64,000 bases of DNA from Natronospira elongata (GTDB lineage Bacteria > Pseudomonadota > Gammaproteobacteria > Natronospirales > Natronospiraceae): contig NZ_JAYGII010000002.1 of the NCBI RefSeq assembly GCF_034931365.1, positions 1-64,000 of the forward strand, read 5' to 3'. The position numbers and the translations under genes are program-made. The notes beneath the pieces are model-generated. The model was not told the origin of the DNA. It searched no databases and worked only from the letters and a program-made list of their open reading frames with translations. Each line of letters begins with the position of its first letter. Within the stretch, counting starts at the first letter, position 1. Positions 34,327-43,848 of the stretch are shown one piece after another.

Positions 34327-34409
34327 GTAGGAGCGAATTCATTCGCGATTCCCACAATGAGAGGGCGCCGTGCCCGCCCGAAGCCGATCGCGGATGAATC
34401 CGCTCCTAC
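34327..34409. repeat. REP-like palindromes, inverted pair (REPIN)
   Basis: Copies at 34327-34349 (GGAGCGAATTCATTCGC) and 34387-34409 (inverted, GCGGATGAATCCGC) fill the gap between the unknown gene and ppiC. Confidence 0.75.
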
Positions 34410-34417
34410 TGTGCTAT

Positions 34418-35233
34418 TCATTGAACCAGCGGTGAGGTCGCCGCGTCCAGGTCAATGCCTTGAATCTCTGCCTGGCCAGCCAGTATCGAGATGTATTGGC
34501 TGACTCCCCGACGGTAGACAGACTCCACCAGGTAACTCTCGATCTGAGGGCGGGCTTCCTCGAAATCCAGAGGGCGGCCTTCATCACGGTGATGGATGAG
34601 AACAATGTGAAAGCCATAGCGGCTCTCCACGGCATGCTCGGCCGCTTCACCCACGGGCAGGCGGGACAGGGCGCGTTCGAACTCCGGCGTGGTCTGGCCG
34701 CGTGCAATGATGCCCAGGTGCCCGCCTTCTTCCGCTGATGGGCAGCGGGAATGCTCCCGGGCCAGGGTCAGGAAGCTGGCATTCTCTTCTCGCAATTGAC
34801 GGATCAGTTCCTTGGACTGCTTCCTGGCCTGGTCGCGCAGTTCGTCATCATCCGGCGGGGCCGGCAGCAAGATATGAGAGACCTCATGCTGATCCGGGAT
34901 CCGGAGCTTGTCGCGATTGGCGTCAAACCATTGGCGGCAGTCCGCCTCGGTGGGTTCCGGTCGATCCACATTGCGATCCAGAAGCTCCCGGATCATGGCT
35001 TCCTCGCGGGTTTCATCCCCCTCCGGGGTGATCTCACTCAGACCCTGGCGCTCGGCCTCATCCAGTAGCAATTCCCGGACAACCAGTGCGGTGGCGGCAT
35101 TTCGCCGTGCCGTGCGCAGATTGGCGGCAGGATGATACTGCACTTCCCGATTGATGCTGTCTTCGCTGATCACCCGGCCATTCACCCGAATATCCGCTGA
35201 ACCGGCGCGGGGGTCATGCATTTGTACTGTCAT
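34418..35233 (-). CDS. PpiC-type peptidyl-prolyl isomerase of the nar operon
   Basis: A 271-residue parvulin-type isomerase. The catalytic domain lies at about 120-225 (HEVSHILLPAP, LAREHSRCPSAEEGGHLGIIARGQTTPEFERAL, VESRYGFHIVLIHHRDEG). The N-terminal 110 residues are helical, like the NifM/SurA chaperone arms. No signal peptide is present, so it works in the cytoplasm. In Pseudomonas a similar ppiC gene follows narI, so it is probably a folding helper for the nitrate reductase subunits. REP pairs flank the gene on both sides. Confidence 0.88.
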   Translation of the reverse strand: MTVQMHDPRAGSADIRVNGRVISEDSINREVQYHPAANLRTARRNAATALVVRELLLDEAERQGLSEITPEGDETREEAMIRELLDRNVDRPEPTEADCRQWFDANRDKLRIPDQHEVSHILLPAPPDDDELRDQARKQSKELIRQLREENASFLTLAREHSRCPSAEEGGHLGIIARGQTTPEFERALSRLPVGEAAEHAVESRYGFHIVLIHHRDEGRPLDFEEARPQIESYLVESVYRRGVSQYISILAGQAEIQGIDLDAATSPLVQ

Positions 35234-35264
35234 TTTGGAAAAACCTCCGGTTTTTCAACATCCC

Positions 35265-35360
35265 GTAGGAGCGAATTCATTCGCGATATCCACGATGAGA
35301 TGCCGTTATGGCTTCCCAATCGCATTCCCAGCTTCAATCGCGGATAAATCCGCTCCTACG
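35265..35360. repeat. REP-like palindromes, inverted pair (REPIN)
   Basis: Copies at 35265-35287 (GGAGCGAATTCATTCGC) and 35337-35360 (inverted, GCGGATAAATCCGC) occupy the gap between ppiC and narI. A stem of this size inside the operon may shield or end the upstream nar message. Confidence 0.75.
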
Positions 35361-35374
35361 CTGGTCATTCGGGC

Positions 35375-36058
35375 TCAGCGAGCCCGAACGACCTGGTATG
35401 CCCGGCGAACGTATGCCACCGGCCAGCTCCAGATGTGCACCAGCCGACTGAAGGGGAAGGCGGTGAACATGATCATCCCCAGGAACATGTGCAGCTTGTA
35501 GATCCAGTGCACGTCCACAACATACTCCCAGGCGCCGGCCTGGAAGGTAACGATGGACTGTGCCCAGGAACCGAGCTGAACCATGACATAGCCGTCGGGG
35601 TGATCCACGGATACGGCAATGGTGGCCAGGCCGGTGAGCAGCTGCAGGTAGAGCAGCACCAGGATGAAAGTGTCTGCCGGGGCGCTGTTGGCACGGACCC
35701 TTTCATTGAACAATCGCCGCCATACCAGAATGGTCATCCCGGCCAGGCAGATCATGCCGAAGATGCCACCGGCCCAGATGGCAATCTGTTGCTTGGCCGC
35801 CGTGGTGATGCCGATGGCCTGATAAACCTCCGGCGGTGTCAGCAGCCCGAAAAGATGCCCGAAGAAGAGCAAAATGATGCCCACATGAAACATCACGCTG
35901 CCCCAGCGGAAGGCTCGGCTGTTGTTTAGCGTCTGGCTGGACATGGCCCGCCAGGTGTACTGGCCCCGCTCATAACGGAGCAGGGAACCCAGGATGAAGA
36001 TGGCGCCAGCGATGTAGGGAAAGACGCCGAAGAAGAATTGGTTCAGATAGATTTCCAT
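35375..36058 (-). CDS. narI: Respiratory nitrate reductase gamma subunit NarI
   Basis: A 227-residue membrane cytochrome b with five transmembrane helices. The histidines that hold the two b hemes are visible in helices 2 and 5 (SVMFHVGIILLFFGHLFGLL; MFLGMIMFTAFPFSRLVHIWSWP). It oxidises quinol at the periplasmic side and passes electrons to NarH. GGAGG lies seven bases before the ATG. It is the last of the narGHJI set, 17 bases after narJ. Length agrees with E. coli NarI (225). Confidence 0.95.
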   Translation of the reverse strand: MEIYLNQFFFGVFPYIAGAIFILGSLLRYERGQYTWRAMSSQTLNNSRAFRWGSVMFHVGIILLFFGHLFGLLTPPEVYQAIGITTAAKQQIAIWAGGIFGMICLAGMTILVWRRLFNERVRANSAPADTFILVLLYLQLLTGLATIAVSVDHPDGYVMVQLGSWAQSIVTFQAGAWEYVVDVHWIYKLHMFLGMIMFTAFPFSRLVHIWSWPVAYVRRAYQVVRAR

Positions 36059-36075
36059 GATGTGTCCTCCGACAG

Positions 36076-36816
36076 TCAGCTACGGCCAGCGCCGTTGGAT
36101 GGTGATTGGCCGGGTTTCTCCATCCATTGGATGGGAACCTCCTGTTGCGGTTTGCCGCTTTGCGAGATGGGGCAGCCCTCGCCCGACTGACTCGGATCGT
36201 GGTTGGCCATGAAGGTGACCTGTTCCTCTTCCCAGATTTCATCCATCTTGGTGATGGTTTCATCCGGGCCTTCCTTCGCAGCCTGCTCCCGCATGGCCTT
36301 TGCTTCGGCCGGTTCACCACCGATTTCCACCAGAGCCTCGAATAGCACGGCCCGGTCGGAAGCCTTTTCTCTCAGCCGGGCGCCGAGCAGCACGATCACG
36401 GCCATGGCGTCATTCAGCATGGCTTGAATTTCCTCCCTGGAACGGGTGGAGAGAAACTCCAGCAGCAGAGGCAGATAGTCCGGCAGCTCCCGGGCATCCA
36501 GTTCCAGGCCGGATTCACGGTAGTAATTGATCAGCTCCACCATGGCCTGTCCCCGGTCACGGGACTCACCGTGGACATGCTCGAAAAGATGCAGGGAAAG
36601 ATGGCGGCCCCGATCAAACAGGGCCACATACTCTTCCTGCAAAGTCATCAGCGGGGCTTCCTGTAGGCGCTGGATGAATGCCTCCAGCGTCGTCATCCGC
36701 TCTTGGCTCAGTGCCTGCTCTTTTCGGAGTGCCTTCAGCATCTCCGGAGCAGCCTGAACGGTCTCCTCGCTAGGGTAGGCCATGAGCCTGGATATGACTT
36801 TCAGCGTAAGCATCAT
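36076..36816 (-). CDS. narJ: Nitrate reductase assembly chaperone NarJ
   Basis: A 246-residue cytoplasmic chaperone of the NarJ/TorD family: LTLKVISRLMAYPSEETVQAAPEML at the start, then the family core YVALFDRGRHLSLHLFEHVHGESRDRGQAMVELINYYRESGLEL and LPDYLPLLLEFLS. It binds NarG and oversees molybdenum and FS0 cluster insertion. Its start overlaps the narH stop by four bases. The C-terminal extension after residue 190 is acidic and then basic and is not conserved as far as I know. Confidence 0.94.
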   Translation of the reverse strand: MMLTLKVISRLMAYPSEETVQAAPEMLKALRKEQALSQERMTTLEAFIQRLQEAPLMTLQEEYVALFDRGRHLSLHLFEHVHGESRDRGQAMVELINYYRESGLELDARELPDYLPLLLEFLSTRSREEIQAMLNDAMAVIVLLGARLREKASDRAVLFEALVEIGGEPAEAKAMREQAAKEGPDETITKMDEIWEEEQVTFMANHDPSQSGEGCPISQSGKPQQEVPIQWMEKPGQSPSNGAGRS

Positions 36817-38363
36817 GCCTTCTCCCTGTCTGCTTTGATGGGGAAGAACTTGCGCTGTGCTAGCGGTTTTCCACCGAAGACATCCGGGTCACTGTGACCA
36901 GCATCACAGCCACCACCGAAGCTAAAGCCGCAGCCGCCACGCTCACTGATACCATCGTAGATGGATTCAGAGTTCTCCCGCTTGTTGGTGGGGATCACGA
37001 AGCGATCTTCGTAGTCGGCAATGGCCATGTAACGGTACATGTCTTCCACGGTCTCCACGTCCAGGCCGACCCGCTCCAGCACTTCCGGCTTTTCCACACC
37101 ATCCACATGGCGTGCCCGCATAAAGGCGCGCATGGCCAGCATGCGTTCCATGGCCAGAACGACGGGCTCTTCCTCACCCGCAGTTAGCATATTGGCGAGA
37201 TAACGTACCGGGATCCGTAGCGCATCCACGTCCGGAATCTCACCGTTGAAGCCGATCTTGCCGGCGTCTGCCGCCGACTGAATGGGCGACAGGGGCGGGC
37301 AATACCAGACCATGGGCAGGGTTCGGTACTCCGGATGCAATGGGAAGGCGACCTTCCAGTCCATGGCCATCTTGTAGACCGGCGACTGTTGGGCCGCTTC
37401 AATCCAGTTCTCAGGAATACCCTGCTTGCGGGCCTCGGCGATGATTTCCGGGTCATTGGGATCCAGGAAGACATCCAGCTGAGCCTCGTAGAGGTCCTGC
37501 TCATTGGGCACGCTGGCGGCCCCTTCGATGCGGTCGGCGTCGTAGAGCAGCACGCCCAGGTAGCGAATCCGGCCCACACAGGTTTCAGAACAGACGGTTG
37601 GCTCACCCACCTCGATGCGCGGGTAGCAGAAGATACACTTCTCGGATTTGCCTGTTTTCCAGTTGTAGTAAATCTTCTTGTAGGGGCAACCGGAGACGCA
37701 CATCCGCCAGCCTCGGCATTTCTCCTGGTCGATGAGGACAATGCCGTCTTCTTCCCGCTTATAGATAGCTCCAGAGGGGCAGGATGCCACGCAAGTGGGG
37801 TTGAGGCAGTGCTCGCAGAGGCGGGGCAGGTACATCATGAAGGTGTTTTCGAACTGCCCGTAGATCTCCTTCTGCACACCCTCGAAGTTGTAGTCCTTGG
37901 CGCGGTGTTTGAACTCGGTGCCAAGAATCTCCTCCCAGTTGGGGCCCCACTCGATTTTCTCCATACGCTTGCCGGTCAGGGCCGAGCGCGGCCGGGCCGT
38001 GGGCATGGTCTTGGTGTCCGGCGCATTCTGGAGGAAGCCGTAGTCGTAATCCCAGGGCTCGTAGTAATCGTCAATGGCCGGCATGTCCGGGTTGGCGAAG
38101 ATGTTCGCCAGGATTCGCCAGCGGCCACCGATCTTGGGCTGAATGCTGCCATTGGATTTCCGTACCCAGCCGCCATTCCAACGGTCCTGGTTTTCCCACT
38201 CCTTGGGGTAACCAATGCCAGGCTTGGTTTCCACGTTATTGAACCAGGCGTACTCCATACCCTCGCGGGAAGTCCAGACATTCTTGCAAGTCACCGAGCA
38301 GGTGTGACAGCCGATGCACTTGTCAAGATTCAGTACCTTGCCAATTTGCGCTCGAATTCTCAT
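36813..38363 (-). CDS. narH: Respiratory nitrate reductase beta subunit NarH
   Basis: A 516-residue iron-sulfur subunit. Four cysteine clusters are present: CIGCHTCSVTCKNVW near the N-terminus, CEHCLNPTCVASCPSGAIYK, CRGWRMCVSGCPYKK (the Trp in place of a Cys marks the 3Fe-4S centre) and CIFCYPR with the later CSETCVGRIRY. It carries electrons from NarI to NarG. It overlaps narG and narJ by four bases each. Length is close to E. coli NarH (512). Confidence 0.96.
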   Translation of the reverse strand: MRIRAQIGKVLNLDKCIGCHTCSVTCKNVWTSREGMEYAWFNNVETKPGIGYPKEWENQDRWNGGWVRKSNGSIQPKIGGRWRILANIFANPDMPAIDDYYEPWDYDYGFLQNAPDTKTMPTARPRSALTGKRMEKIEWGPNWEEILGTEFKHRAKDYNFEGVQKEIYGQFENTFMMYLPRLCEHCLNPTCVASCPSGAIYKREEDGIVLIDQEKCRGWRMCVSGCPYKKIYYNWKTGKSEKCIFCYPRIEVGEPTVCSETCVGRIRYLGVLLYDADRIEGAASVPNEQDLYEAQLDVFLDPNDPEIIAEARKQGIPENWIEAAQQSPVYKMAMDWKVAFPLHPEYRTLPMVWYCPPLSPIQSAADAGKIGFNGEIPDVDALRIPVRYLANMLTAGEEEPVVLAMERMLAMRAFMRARHVDGVEKPEVLERVGLDVETVEDMYRYMAIADYEDRFVIPTNKRENSESIYDGISERGGCGFSFGGGCDAGHSDPDVFGGKPLAQRKFFPIKADREKA

Positions 38364-41300
38364 TTGGCACCCTCCAGATACATGGCGTCGCCGGCATCGT
38401 CGTTATCCATCCAGTCCACCTTGTCCATCTTGCGGACAATGATGAATTCATCACGGTTGGCACCGACGGTTCCGTGGTAATTGAAGAAATAACTCTGCTG
38501 GGCATAGCCCCCGATCATATGGGTGGGCTTGAGCACCGCTCGGGTGACGGAGTTGTGAATGCCGCCTCGCATGCCGGTGATTTCCGAGCCGGGGGTGTTC
38601 ACAATCTTCTCCTGGGCGTGGTACATCATGGACATGCCTTCCGGAACCCGCTGACTCACCACAGCCCGGGCGGTAATTGCACCGTTGATGTTGAAGGCTT
38701 CAATCCAGTCGTTGTCCTTGATGTCTGCCTTGGCCGCATCGGTCTCGCTCATCCAGATGATGGGACCACCCCGCGACAGGGTCAGCATGAGCAGGTTGTC
38801 GGTATAGGTGCTGTGGATGCCCCACTTCTGGTGAGGCGTGATGAAGTTCAGCACCACTTCCTTGTTGCCATTGGAGCGCTTGCCTTCCATGGCATCGGTT
38901 GTCTTGAGATCCACTGGCGGCTTGTAAAGGCAGAGTTGCTCCCCAAAGGCCCGCATCCAGAGGTGGTCCTGGTAGAACTGCTGACGGCCGGTGAGGGTGC
39001 GCCAGGGGATCATCTCGTTCACATTGGTCCAGCCGGCGTTGTAGCTCACCTTCTCCGATTCAATGCCGGACCAGATGGGGGAGGTGTAGATCTTGCGTGG
39101 CTGAGCCTTGAGATCGTTAAAGCGGAGCTTTTCGGCCGCATGACCTTCCACCAGATGAGTATGGCTGCGTCCGGTTTTTTCAGACAGAGACTGCCAGGAC
39201 TTCATGGCCACCTTGCCATTGGTTTCGGGTGCCAGCATGAGCACCGTCTCGGCGGCATCCACCGCTGTCTCGATCTTCGGCTGACCCTTGGCGGAACCCT
39301 TGCTCTGGATGCCATTGAGATCCCGCAGCGCTTGTACTTCCTCACTGGTATCCCATTGCATGCCCTTGCCGTTATTGCCGGCTTTCTCCATCAGAGGGCC
39401 AAGCGCGGTGAAGCGCTCGTAGGTGGCCGGGTAATCCCGCTCCACCGGTACGATGTTGGGCATGGTCTTGCCCGGAATGGGCTCACATTCGCCCTTCTTC
39501 CAGTCCTTCACATCCAGGGCCTGGGCCAGCTCCGCAGGCGAGTCATGCAACAGGGGCAGGGTCACTACATCGGTCTCGGTTCCCAGATGACCGGGAACCA
39601 GTTCCGCGAAGCGCTTGGCAATGCCCTTGTAGATATCCCAGTCGGAGCGGGATTCCCAGGCCGGATCCACGGCCGCGGTCAGCGGGTGGATGAAAGGGTG
39701 CATGTCCGACGTATTCAGGTCGTCCTTTTCGTACCAGGTAGCAGTTGGCAGGACGATGTCGGAATACATGCAGGTGGTGGACATGCGGAAATCCAGGGTG
39801 GTCAGAAGATCCAGCTTGCCCTGGGCGGCTTCCCGCCATTTGACTTCCCGGGGGTGCTTGTCGGTTTCGTCACCCAGGTCCTTGTTCTGCAGGCCGGTCT
39901 CGGTGCCCAGCAAGTACTTCAGGAAGTACTCATGGCCCTTGCCGGACGAGCCCAGGAGATTGGAGCGCCACACGAACATATTGCGCGGGAAGTTGGCGGG
40001 GTTGTCCGGGTCTTCACAGGCGAAGCCCAGCTCGCCGGATTTCAGCTGTTCAACCACATAGTCCTTGGGGTCCTTCCCAGCCGCCTTGGCGGCCTTCCCG
40101 ATCTCCAGGGGGTTCCGCCCGAGTTGGGGTGCGGAAGGCAGCCAGCCCATGCGCTCGGCTCGGACGTTGAAGTCAATCATGTGGCCCTGGAAGTCGCTTT
40201 CCTTGGCCAGGGGGGAGAGGACTTCACCAATCTCCAGCTTCTCATGCCGCCATTGGCTTGTATGGTTGTAGAAGAATGAGGTGGAGTTCATATGCCGTGG
40301 CGGACGGTTCCAGTCCAGGGCAAAGGCCAGTGGCGTCCAGCCCGGCTGGGGACGGAGTTTTTCCTGCCCCACATAGTGGGCCCAGCCACCGCCGGAGACG
40401 CCGATGCAGCCACACATCATCAACATCTTGATCACGCCCCGGTAGTTCATGTCCATGTGGTACCAGTGGTTCATGGCGGCACCAATGATGATCATGGACT
40501 TGCCCTTGGTCTTGTGGGCGTTCTCGGCAAACTGCTGGGCTACGGCGATGACCTTCTCTCGCGGTACCCCGGTAATACGTTCCTGCCAGGCTGGGGTGTA
40601 AGGCACGTCGTCGTCATAGCTGGCGGCCACATTGCCACCGCCCAGGCCCCGGTCGATGCCGTAGTTGGCTACCATCAGGTCGAAGACCGTGGCGACTTTG
40701 ACTTCGCTACCATCGGCCAGCTTGACCTTGCGGGCCGGGACATTGCGAAGTTGCACAGGATCATGCTCGGTGTGTGACCAGTGGGCATTGCCGCCACCCC
40801 CGAAGTAGGGGAAGGCCACCGTGACCACTTCGTCCTTGCTGTCGATCTCACTGAGCTGGGGGCGGATCTCATTGCCATCGGCATCCAGGGTCTCCAGATT
40901 CCAGCGGCGATCTTCCTCGCCCCAGCGGAAGCCGATGGAGCCGCGCGGCACCACGATCTTGCCGCTGCTCTCATCGCGGACCAGGGTTTTCCACTCGGGA
41001 TTGTTCTTCTGGCCCATGTTATCGGCCAGGTCCGAGGCACGCAGATAACGGCCCGGTACCACCCGGCCGTCCTGTTCGTCCAGCATCACCAGGCCAGGCA
41101 GGTCGGTGTACTTGCGGACATAGTCATCGAAGTATTCACTCTTTCCCTCCACATGCCATTCCTTGAGGATGACATGCCCCATGGCCATGGCGAGGGCAGA
41201 GTCGGTGCCCTGTTTCGGGTTGAGCCAGATGTCACCGAACTTGGATGCCTCGGAATAGTCCGGCGTCACCGTGACTGTCTTCGTTCCGCGATAGCGGGCC

Positions 41301-42109
41301 TCGGTCATGTAATGAGCATCCGGCGTCCGGGTCTGGGGCACATTGGAGCCCCACATCATCAGGAAGGTGGAGTTGAACCAGTCGGCAGACTCGGGCACGT
41401 CCGTCTGCTCACCCCAGGTCTGGGGCGAAGCCGGCGGCAGATCGCAGTACCAGTCGTAGAAGCTCATGCAGGTGCCGCCGATCAGCGACAGGTAGCGGGT
41501 ACCGGCGGCGTAGGAGACCATGGACATGGCCGGGATCGGCGAGAAGCCGATGATCCGGTCAGGTCCGAATTGCTTCGCCGTGTAGATATTGGCCGCCGCA
41601 ATGATCTCATTGGCCTCATTCCACTCGGCCCTTAGAAAACCACCGAGGCCACGCCGGGATTTGTAGCTTTCGGCCTTCTTCGGGTCTTCCACGATGGATT
41701 GCCAGGCGTTCACAGGATCACTGTGACTCTGCTTCGCTTCCCGCCACAGTTCCAGCAGGCGGCGGCGGATCATGGGGTATTTCACCCGGTTGGCACTGTA
41801 GATGTACCAGGAATAGCTGGCACCTCGGGCGCAGCCACGGGGCTCGTGATTGGGCAGGCCCGGGCGGGTACGCGGGTAATCGGTCTGCTGGGTCTCCCAG
41901 GTGACCAGGCCGTTCTTGACGTAGATCTTCCAGGAACAGGATCCGGTGCAGTTCACCCCGTGGGTGGAACGTACGATTCGGTCATGCTGCCAACGAGCAC
42001 GGTAACTGTCCTCCCAGCGCCGACTTTCGTCGGTCTTGACGCCGTGATCTTCGGAGAAGGTTTCCTTCTCCCTTTTGAAAAAGGTCAGATTGTCGAGAAA
42101 ATGACTCAT
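38360..42109 (-). CDS. narG: Respiratory nitrate reductase alpha subunit NarG
   Basis: A 1249-residue molybdoenzyme that reduces nitrate to nitrite at the cytoplasmic face. The FS0 ligand pattern is HGVNCTGSCSW with the later CARG (His-x3-Cys-x3-Cys-xn-Cys), and the molybdenum-binding Asp is in FYDWYCDLPPASPQTWGEQTD. The N-terminus lacks a Tat signal with export site, as in other membrane-bound inward-facing NarG. AAGGAG stands seven bases before the ATG. It overlaps a 23-codon leader ORF by four bases at its start and narH by four at its end. A 601-codon open frame on the opposite strand is a shadow of its codon use. Confidence 0.97.
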   Translation of the reverse strand: MSHFLDNLTFFKREKETFSEDHGVKTDESRRWEDSYRARWQHDRIVRSTHGVNCTGSCSWKIYVKNGLVTWETQQTDYPRTRPGLPNHEPRGCARGASYSWYIYSANRVKYPMIRRRLLELWREAKQSHSDPVNAWQSIVEDPKKAESYKSRRGLGGFLRAEWNEANEIIAAANIYTAKQFGPDRIIGFSPIPAMSMVSYAAGTRYLSLIGGTCMSFYDWYCDLPPASPQTWGEQTDVPESADWFNSTFLMMWGSNVPQTRTPDAHYMTEARYRGTKTVTVTPDYSEASKFGDIWLNPKQGTDSALAMAMGHVILKEWHVEGKSEYFDDYVRKYTDLPGLVMLDEQDGRVVPGRYLRASDLADNMGQKNNPEWKTLVRDESSGKIVVPRGSIGFRWGEEDRRWNLETLDADGNEIRPQLSEIDSKDEVVTVAFPYFGGGGNAHWSHTEHDPVQLRNVPARKVKLADGSEVKVATVFDLMVANYGIDRGLGGGNVAASYDDDVPYTPAWQERITGVPREKVIAVAQQFAENAHKTKGKSMIIIGAAMNHWYHMDMNYRGVIKMLMMCGCIGVSGGGWAHYVGQEKLRPQPGWTPLAFALDWNRPPRHMNSTSFFYNHTSQWRHEKLEIGEVLSPLAKESDFQGHMIDFNVRAERMGWLPSAPQLGRNPLEIGKAAKAAGKDPKDYVVEQLKSGELGFACEDPDNPANFPRNMFVWRSNLLGSSGKGHEYFLKYLLGTETGLQNKDLGDETDKHPREVKWREAAQGKLDLLTTLDFRMSTTCMYSDIVLPTATWYEKDDLNTSDMHPFIHPLTAAVDPAWESRSDWDIYKGIAKRFAELVPGHLGTETDVVTLPLLHDSPAELAQALDVKDWKKGECEPIPGKTMPNIVPVERDYPATYERFTALGPLMEKAGNNGKGMQWDTSEEVQALRDLNGIQSKGSAKGQPKIETAVDAAETVLMLAPETNGKVAMKSWQSLSEKTGRSHTHLVEGHAAEKLRFNDLKAQPRKIYTSPIWSGIESEKVSYNAGWTNVNEMIPWRTLTGRQQFYQDHLWMRAFGEQLCLYKPPVDLKTTDAMEGKRSNGNKEVVLNFITPHQKWGIHSTYTDNLLMLTLSRGGPIIWMSETDAAKADIKDNDWIEAFNINGAITARAVVSQRVPEGMSMMYHAQEKIVNTPGSEITGMRGGIHNSVTRAVLKPTHMIGGYAQQSYFFNYHGTVGANRDEFIIVRKMDKVDWMDNDDAGDAMYLEGAK

Positions 42110-42177
42110 GCTTTGACTCCTTGCAGGCCGATTTGCCCGTCAGGCACGACTTTGGGTTTAAGTATCAACTGACTCAT
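42106..42177 (-). CDS. Possible 23-residue leader ORF overlapping narG
   Basis: Between narK2 and narG an ATG at 42175-42177, 14 bases after the narK2 stop, opens a frame of 23 codons (starts MSQLILKPKVVPDG) ending in a TGA that shares ATGA with the narG start. GCGGGA lies seven bases upstream. No known small protein is recognised; it could be a translational-coupling leader or chance. The narG ribosome binding site lies inside this ORF. Confidence 0.4.
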   Translation of the reverse strand: MSQLILKPKVVPDGQIGLQGVKA

Positions 42178-42191
42178 CGTTATTTCCCGCT

Positions 42192-43805
42192 TTATGGATT
42201 CTTGACGTAGGCGTTCTTCCGAAGATAGAACCACCAGTTGATGAAAAGGCAGACGAAGTAGAATGCAGCGAAGGCATACATGGCCACTTCCGGGCTGCCT
42301 GCTTCAATCTGTTCACCCATTACCCGCGGTGCAATGAATGCCCCATAAGCGGCCACCGCCGATGTCCAGCCCAGTACAGGACCCTTGAGCTCCTGACTGA
42401 ACACCACGCCGATTGTCCTGAATGTAGAGCCGTTACCGATGCCGCAGGCAGCGAAGATGATCAGGAACAGGATGAGGAAGGTCGCGAAGTACTCATGCGG
42501 TGCTTCAGATCCATAGGCGAGCATCATCACGTAACCCACGGCAACTGAAGCGATGACCATGACGACTGAAATCGCCTGAGTCACGATGGAGCCGCCCACC
42601 TTGTCAGATAGCCAGCCACCGATGGGCCGAATCAGGGCGCCGATAAACGGGCCAATCCAGGCAAAGGTCAAGGCACTGGGGCCATCCGGATTGGCGACCC
42701 GTTCCACCGAGCCGTCGGCCTGGACTTCGTTCATGTAGCCGAAAATAACCTCAATGGAAAGAGGAAGCGCAGCAGAGAAACCAATGAACGACCCGAAAGT
42801 AAGAATGTAGAGGATCGTCATTGACCAGGTGTGTTTGTCACTGAAGATCGTAAACTGCCGCTTGATCCCGGGGCGGATGACTTCGCCGGGCATGATGCGT
42901 AGAAGCCCCAGCGTCAGCACAATGATGAGCGGTAGAGCAAGCCACATATTGAGGACGCCAAGGCCTACCGGTCTGGGCAGGAAGAGGTAAAGGCCAATGG
43001 CCGCGGTCAGAAAACCCGCCGCATATAGTCCGGTCAATGTAGCGAAGGCGCGCAAGGGATGACCCGGACTGGGGGTAACTGTGCGAAGGTTGTTCATGCC
43101 GAACCAAGCGACAATGCACGCGGGGATGATCAGTAGTCCCCATACCAGCGGTGCATTCTGAATCCAGGTTTCCGTACCGGCTTCGATTCGACCAATCAGG
43201 GTGCCGCTGGCCCGTTCCAGGATCATGGGGTCCCCGGAAAGCAGCCAGAAGACCGGTGCGATCATCACCAGTGGGATGAGGATCTGCATGGTGGTGACGC
43301 CAAAGTTACCCAGGCCGGCGTTCAATCCCAGGGCCAGGCCTTGCTGGCGCTTAGGGAAGAAATTGGAAATGTTGCTCATGGATGCGGCGAAGTTGCCGCC
43401 GCCGATACCGGACAGGAAGGCGAGCAGCTGGAAAACCCACAGGGGCGTATCCGGATTCTGCAGCGCCTGCCAGGCACCCAGGCAAGGGAGCAGCATCAAT
43501 GCCGTGGTAAAGAATACGGTATTTCGGCCCCCGGCAATTCGTATCATGAACGAGGCCGGGATACGCAGCGTTGCACCTGTCAGGCCGGCAATCGCCGCCA
43601 GGGTGAAGAGCTCGGTTTCACTGAACGGAAATCCCAGGTTCAGCATCTGGACCGCAATCATTCCCCACATCATCCAGACCGCGAAGGCCAGGAGCAGGTT
43701 GGGTATGGAAATCCAAAGGTTGCGGTTAGCGATGCGCATTCCTTCCCGCTCCCAGAGGGCGTTGTCCTCCGGGTCCCAACTTTCAATATCCCGATTCGTC
43801 TTCAC
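42192..43805 (-). CDS. narK2: Nitrate/nitrite antiporter NarK2
   Basis: A 537-residue MFS transporter of the NarK group with twelve membrane segments. The nitrate signature regions are visible: GGGNFAASMSNISNFFPKRQQGLALGLNAGLGNFGVTTMQ in the first half and FGSFIGFSAALPLSIEVIFGY in the second. I start it at the GTG at 43803-43805 because GAGGAG stands eight bases upstream. It is the longer of two tandem narK genes; in Pseudomonas and Paracoccus the pair comprises a proton-driven nitrate importer (NarK1) and a nitrate/nitrite exchanger (NarK2). Sequence size and place suggest this copy is the exchanger. Confidence 0.88.
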   Translation of the reverse strand: MKTNRDIESWDPEDNALWEREGMRIANRNLWISIPNLLLAFAVWMMWGMIAVQMLNLGFPFSETELFTLAAIAGLTGATLRIPASFMIRIAGGRNTVFFTTALMLLPCLGAWQALQNPDTPLWVFQLLAFLSGIGGGNFAASMSNISNFFPKRQQGLALGLNAGLGNFGVTTMQILIPLVMIAPVFWLLSGDPMILERASGTLIGRIEAGTETWIQNAPLVWGLLIIPACIVAWFGMNNLRTVTPSPGHPLRAFATLTGLYAAGFLTAAIGLYLFLPRPVGLGVLNMWLALPLIIVLTLGLLRIMPGEVIRPGIKRQFTIFSDKHTWSMTILYILTFGSFIGFSAALPLSIEVIFGYMNEVQADGSVERVANPDGPSALTFAWIGPFIGALIRPIGGWLSDKVGGSIVTQAISVVMVIASVAVGYVMMLAYGSEAPHEYFATFLILFLIIFAACGIGNGSTFRTIGVVFSQELKGPVLGWTSAVAAYGAFIAPRVMGEQIEAGSPEVAMYAFAAFYFVCLFINWWFYLRKNAYVKNP

Positions 43806-43848
43806 AGGGCAAACTCCTCGTTGCAATGATTTCTGTTGATCAGGCGGT

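Noticed and set aside
34283..34357. Longer start for the unknown nar-operon protein
   Set aside because: It would read through a REP palindrome and lacks a ribosome binding site.
38474..40279. 601-codon open frame antisense to narG
   Set aside because: narG is complete and strongly conserved on the other strand; the frame is a codon-use shadow of GC-rich DNA and has no recognisable domain.
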